This document shows positions 60,978 through 64,000 of a stretch of DNA of 64,000 bases, piece after piece. A program made the position numbers and the translations under genes. Origin of the DNA: an uncultured bacterium (GTDB lineage Bacteria > Cyanobacteriota > Vampirovibrionia > Gastranaerophilales > Gastranaerophilaceae). Position 1 is the stretch's first letter. Each line of letters opens with the position of its first letter. The notes beneath the pieces are model-generated. The model had not been told where the DNA came from. It ran no database searches and saw nothing but the letters and a program-made list of their open reading frames with translations. The stretch is taken from contig CAROLD010000009.1 in NCBI GenBank assembly GCA_949035555.1, positions 5,216 through 69,215 on the forward strand, written 5' to 3'.

Positions 60978-60983
60978 TAGAAT
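60955..60983 (+). promoter_or_regulatory. Promoter of a probable leaderless bioD transcript
   Basis: TTGCAA at 60955-60960, 17-nt spacer, TAGAAT at 60978-60983 with TG at 60975-60976. It lies inside the end of xer. The -10 ends 6 nt before the bioD ATG and no Shine-Dalgarno exists. Confidence 0.55.
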
Positions 60984-60989
60984 AATGGT

Positions 60990-61709
60990 ATGCTAAACGT
61001 ATTTGTATCTGGACTCACAAAACAATCTGGCAAAACAATAGTAACGGCAGGGCTTGCCGGCACTATGCAGAGCCTTAATTATTCGACCTGTGTTTATAAA
61101 CCTATTCAAACCAATGCAAATTCGCTCAACGGTTTTTTGCAGTCGCAGGATTTGGCACTGATAAAAAGAATTGATGCAAATATTTCTACAGCATCTTCTT
61201 ATATTTTTACCAGTCAAAATTCACCTATTGTTGCTGCTTACGAAGCTGAAAGTAAAAAAATTGAATTAAATAAAATTTATAATGATTTTCAGACCGCAAT
61301 ACAATCGACTGAATGTAATATTGTCGAAGGTTCAAACAGTATTGCAACTCCAATTTCTGACAAAACTACTGAATTAGATGTTGTGAGAACTCTTGATATA
61401 CCGCTTTTATTAGTTTTAAATCCTAAAAAATCTAAAATAGAGGATGCAATCACCGGGATAAATTTTGTTATAAGTTCAGGCGTAAAACTTCTAGGTGTTA
61501 TAATCAACGAATATGACGATAATTCCGGAAATATAGAAGAGAAGTACTATCCTGAAATGGTTAAAGAATTTACCGGTGTAAAACTTTTAGGGAAACTCCC
61601 ATCTTATGAAAGATATGAAAACTTAACCGCAGATACGCTTATTGCGGATATTTTGCATAATATTAAAATTCAGGAAGTTTTTGGGCTTCAAATTGCAAAG
61701 CTTAATTAA
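60990..61709 (+). CDS. bioD: Dethiobiotin synthetase
   Basis: A 239-aa P-loop enzyme closing the ureido ring of dethiobiotin from DAPA, CO2 and ATP. The P-loop is GLTKQSGKTIVTAGL (about 8-22), followed by YKPIQTNA; VEGSNSIATPI holds the metal-binding acidic region of AAA_26-type proteins. The usual GTDTxxGKT loop is degenerate, so a related phosphotransacetylase-like domain is a second possibility. bioF, bioG and bioC lie 11.5 kb upstream. Ends at a strong shared terminator. Confidence 0.82.
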   Translation: MLNVFVSGLTKQSGKTIVTAGLAGTMQSLNYSTCVYKPIQTNANSLNGFLQSQDLALIKRIDANISTASSYIFTSQNSPIVAAYEAESKKIELNKIYNDFQTAIQSTECNIVEGSNSIATPISDKTTELDVVRTLDIPLLLVLNPKKSKIEDAITGINFVISSGVKLLGVIINEYDDNSGNIEEKYYPEMVKEFTGVKLLGKLPSYERYENLTADTLIADILHNIKIQEVFGLQIAKLN

Positions 61710-61761
61710 CAAAATACAAAGGCGGGATGAAGATTTTCTTCATCCCGCCTTTGTATTTTGT
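61709..61761. terminator. Long bidirectional terminator
   Basis: A perfect 25-bp stem starting ACAAAATACAAAGGCGGG with a 3-nt loop, between bioD (+) and rpsR (-). The A/T-rich ends serve both strands. Confidence 0.92.
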
Positions 61762-61768
61762 CTGCTAA

Positions 61769-61996
61769 TTAGTCAAAAACGTAACTAATAATTGATGCTT
61801 CTCTAGCTTGTTTGATAGCTTTAGCAATCATTCTTTGGTGAGCTGCGCAGTTGCCTGTAATTCTTCTAGGAATAATTTTTCCGGCTTCTGTTAAGTATCT
61901 TTTTAATTTAGCAGCGTCTTTGTAGTCAATTGAAGTAACTTTGTCACCGCAAAGACTGCAATTTTTACGTTTTTTCTTATCATCTTGTCTTGCCAT
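61769..61996 (-). CDS. rpsR: 30S ribosomal protein S18
   Basis: A 75-aa S18. IDYKDAAKLKRYLTEAGKIIPRRITGNCAAHQRMIAKAIKQAREASII is the conserved core binding 16S rRNA near S6. An N-terminal Cys pair (CSLCG) suggests the zinc-binding (C+) paralogue form. Last of rpsF-ssb-rpsR. RBS AAAGG. Confidence 0.96.
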   Translation of the reverse strand: MARQDDKKKRKNCSLCGDKVTSIDYKDAAKLKRYLTEAGKIIPRRITGNCAAHQRMIAKAIKQAREASIISYVFD

Positions 61997-62072
61997 GTTT
62001 ATTTTTGCCTTTCTAGCCTTGTGTTAATACTTATTATTACTTTTATTATTTTTGTTCTATCGGCTGTCGCGT

Positions 62073-62486
62073 TTAGAACGGAACTTCTTCATCATCTAAT
62101 AGTACATCAGTATTAGCATCTGAAGATGTTTCCATTTCTCCAAAAGTTAAAATGTCGCCTTCTTCAGCTGATGTTGAACTTGAACCGGATGAAGCACCCA
62201 TCAATTCGATAGTTGAAGCTTCAATTTCAAATACTTTTTTATCGGTACCGTCGTCCATTTTGCTTATGCCGCACTGCAATCTTCCTTCAACCAAAACTTT
62301 TTGGTTTTTAGTAAGTCCTGCAACAACAGATTCTAAAGATTGTCTTTTAGAAATTACTCTAATTAATGTTTCTTCTGTGGTGCCGACATTCATAACGAAT
62401 GAAGAAACCGCAACATTGTTCGATGTAAACCCTGTTTTTGGTGCTTTATAAACTATACCGGTAACTACTGCTTTTGCTAATGTCAT
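62073..62486 (-). CDS. ssb: Single-stranded DNA-binding protein
   Basis: A 137-aa SSB. The OB fold covers about 1-105 (VVTGIVYKAPKTGFTSNNVAV; QKVLVEGRLQCG). The acidic tail ends DDEEVPF, the partner-binding tip usually DDDIPF. The OB fold is more divergent than in typical SSB, but the location between rpsF and rpsR and the tail confirm the call. RBS AAGGAT. Confidence 0.9.
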   Translation of the reverse strand: MTLAKAVVTGIVYKAPKTGFTSNNVAVSSFVMNVGTTEETLIRVISKRQSLESVVAGLTKNQKVLVEGRLQCGISKMDDGTDKKVFEIEASTIELMGASSGSSSTSAEEGDILTFGEMETSSDANTDVLLDDEEVPF

Positions 62487-62532
62487 TATTAGATATCCTT
62501 ATTTATGTTCATTCTTTATATTTTGTGCTGTT

Positions 62533-62832
62533 TTATACTGAAGCTTTTTCAGAAACTTCCATGAACATTGTTCTAAGGATGTTGTCGTTAAGTCTTAATT
62601 GTCTTTTGAATTCAGCAACTTTGTCAGCAGGTAAAGATAAAATGCTTGTAGAGAAGAAACCATCTCTAAAGTTTTGGATTTCATAAGCTAATTTTTTTCT
62701 GCCAGCTTTGTCTGTTGATTCTAAAGAACCGCCGAATTCAGCGATAACTGCGCCAATTCTTTCGATTAATTTATCAACTTCTTCTGCGTCTAAATTCGGT
62801 TTGAAGATAGCCATTAATTCGTATTTTTTCAT
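62533..62832 (-). CDS. rpsF: 30S ribosomal protein S6
   Basis: A 99-aa S6. The ATG at 62832 follows AAGGAGAA; an upstream in-frame start 10 codons earlier includes the ribosome-binding site and is rejected. MKKYELMAIFKPNLD opens the beta-alpha-beta fold; GRKKLAYEIQNFRDGFF is conserved. First gene of rpsF-ssb-rpsR. Confidence 0.96.
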   Translation of the reverse strand: MKKYELMAIFKPNLDAEEVDKLIERIGAVIAEFGGSLESTDKAGRKKLAYEIQNFRDGFFSTSILSLPADKVAEFKRQLRLNDNILRTMFMEVSEKASV

Positions 62833-62877
62833 TTTAATTATTCTCCTTTTACTATTTTTCATACTGAATATACTTAA

Positions 62878-62886
62878 ATCTTATCA
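62878..62886 (-). promoter_or_regulatory. Extended -10 promoter of the rpsF operon
   Basis: In minus sense TG, one base, then TAAGAT (62883-62878). The leader would be about 40 nt before the rpsF start. Confidence 0.4.
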
Positions 62887-62901
62887 TGAAAAAAGAAATT
62901 A

Positions 62902-63738
62902 TTACAACATGTAATCCGCCGTGAAGCTGTATTGCGCAGGTCCAATGAGGAAAATATCCGCTTTTGGATTTTCTGCATTACCGCTCCATTCAACGTTTAC
63001 AGCCCCTCCGAGCAGATTAACTTTAACTTTTTGTTCTGTTAAGTTATTTAAAACACACGCAACAACGCTTGCACAGGCGCCTGTTCCGCAGGCAAGAGTT
63101 ATTCCGCATCCGCGTTCATAAACGCGCATATCAATTTCAGTGCGAGAAATGACTTTTACAAATTCAGTGTTGGTTTTCTCTGGAAAGTACGGGTGTTTTT
63201 CCATATCTGGACCATAGTTTTCAGCCAGATACATAGGATCTTCTTCCGTAAATATTATACAATGAGGATTGCCCATTGAAACCGGAGTAAGGTCAAATTT
63301 TTTGTCTCTGATTTGTACTGTTCTTTTGCCTTTAAACGGAATTTTGCAGTCTTCTAAAATCGGAGTTCCCATATTTACGCGCACTGTGCCGTCGTCTTGA
63401 ATTTGGGGCTTTATAACCCCTGCAAGAGTTTTTACGCTGAATTCTTTTTTATCAACAAGTTTTTTGTCATAAACATATTTTGCAAAGCATCTCATACCGT
63501 TACCGCACATCTGGGCAGTTGTTCCGTCCGAATTGTAGAAAAACCAGCCGATATCAGTTTCTTGGTTTGCACTTGTGTCCGGAATAATCATTCCGTCTGC
63601 ACCTATCCCGAAATGTCTGTCACAAAGTTGTTTTGCAAGTTCTTCCATTGTCAGTCCTGATTTTTCGAATTCATTATAATCCAACACAACAAAATCATTT
63701 CCGCAGCCCTGCATTTTGGTTATTTTAATTGTTTTCAT
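62902..63738 (-). CDS. dapF: Diaminopimelate epimerase
   Basis: A 278-aa PLP-independent epimerase making meso-DAP. The two catalytic cysteines lie in AQMCGNGMRC and in ACGTGACASV. The N-terminal KMQGCGNDFVVLDY is the family start. RBS AGAGAGG; a TATAAT lies about 20 nt upstream on the minus strand. With dapA at 21782 it completes part of the DAP/lysine route. Confidence 0.96.
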   Translation of the reverse strand: MKTIKITKMQGCGNDFVVLDYNEFEKSGLTMEELAKQLCDRHFGIGADGMIIPDTSANQETDIGWFFYNSDGTTAQMCGNGMRCFAKYVYDKKLVDKKEFSVKTLAGVIKPQIQDDGTVRVNMGTPILEDCKIPFKGKRTVQIRDKKFDLTPVSMGNPHCIIFTEEDPMYLAENYGPDMEKHPYFPEKTNTEFVKVISRTEIDMRVYERGCGITLACGTGACASVVACVLNNLTEQKVKVNLLGGAVNVEWSGNAENPKADIFLIGPAQYSFTADYML

Positions 63739-63791
63739 AATGTACCTCTCTTCCTAAATTATACAATAAAAACGCAGATTCTATTGAATAC

Positions 63792-64000
63792 TTATGCTTT
63801 CAAATTCATTTGTTCGTAAACTTTCATTGCATTTGAAAGTTGAGGATTTTCTTCTTGTTTGCCAAGCGGTTTATCCCAGTATTTTGCAACTTTTTCACCG
63901 ATTTTTTGACCGATTGTTGAAGCACCGATTGAAGCTCCGATGAATAGTAATCCTTTTATTACAGGTTTCCATTTATTGCTTACCGGAAGTTTTTCCAAAA
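63792..64000 (-). CDS. Partial hypothetical protein, runs off the window
   Basis: At least 68 codons, open to the window edge, so the true start lies beyond 64000. The visible part has a Gly/Ser/Ala-rich hydrophobic stretch (LLFIGASIGASTIGQKIGEK) followed by a Lys/Asn/Gln-rich end. In style it resembles the membrane proteins at 57282-58979 and 3101-3826. No family recognised. Confidence 0.5.
   Translation of the reverse strand, partial: LEKLPVSNKWKPVIKGLLFIGASIGASTIGQKIGEKVAKYWDKPLGKQEENPQLSNAMKVYEQMNLKA

Noticed and set aside
1..64000. CRISPR arrays, tRNA or rRNA genes, insertion sequences
   Set aside because: Gaps between genes are short; I saw no regularly spaced repeats, cloverleaf-like sequence or transposase.

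Overview
The window looks like a chromosomal segment of a low-GC, diderm, non-photosynthetic relative of the cyanobacteria, most like the Gastranaerophilales (Melainabacteria/Vampirovibrionia). This is an inference from gene content, not a database match. It combines LPS genes (LptA, LptC, LptD, LpxI, LpxB), an SLH-domain envelope protein, a class V aminotransferase next to serA and serB, pilin-like proteins with an AFTLTE cleavage site, and flagellar export genes. No rRNA, tRNA, CRISPR array, IS element or integrase-bearing island was seen. XerC/D here is the housekeeping type.

Layout. 1-235: a promoter and terminator enclosing an unannotated RNA of about 140 nt. 275-7153: envelope and exported proteins of poorly known function, an aquaporin-like channel, an M48 protease and an SLH protein. 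7398-13002: an MlaA/hydrolase fusion, then the serine pathway (aminotransferase, serA, serB). 13037-15460: Nif3-like, coaBC, gmk. 15506-19211: flagellar export and switch genes fliM/N-fliO-fliP-fliQ-fliR. 19378-22690: dapA, secD, secF. 22824-29820: lptC-lptA-TPR-dprA-topA-aroE, ending in a strong bidirectional terminator. 29879-32695: YtxH/DUF948 cluster, pilin-like protein, membrane protein. 32782-35769: murT, pdxJ, zinc-ribbon protein, rsmG. 35759-40063: a STAND-like ATPase/TPR protein, a CHASE2 diguanylate cyclase and a 55-aa ORF, apparently one transcript. 40272-49473: gyrA, a phage- or toxin-like protein, a PC4-like protein, priA, and bioF-bioG-bioC. 49530-50939: a CpxP-like protein, ECF sigma factor and anti-sigma factor. 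51080-57215: an envelope operon (34-aa ORF, EnvC-like, LptD-like, class II aldolase, lpxI, lpxB). 57282-61709: a large membrane protein, dgt, xer, bioD. 61769-62832: rpsR-ssb-rpsF. 62902-64000: dapF and a partial gene.

The coherent theme is envelope building (LPS synthesis and transport, lipid retrograde transport, peptidoglycan amidation, DAP synthesis, Sec translocation, envelope stress sensing), mixed with housekeeping genes. The most notable signals are: the MlaA/hydrolase fusion; the c-di-GMP/STAND-TPR operon; the self-contained ECF module with a matching candidate promoter; several promoters whose -10 box lies 6-8 nt before a start codon without a Shine-Dalgarno (likely leaderless mRNAs); two small genes below usual annotation cutoffs; and paired poly-G tracts between serA and serB.
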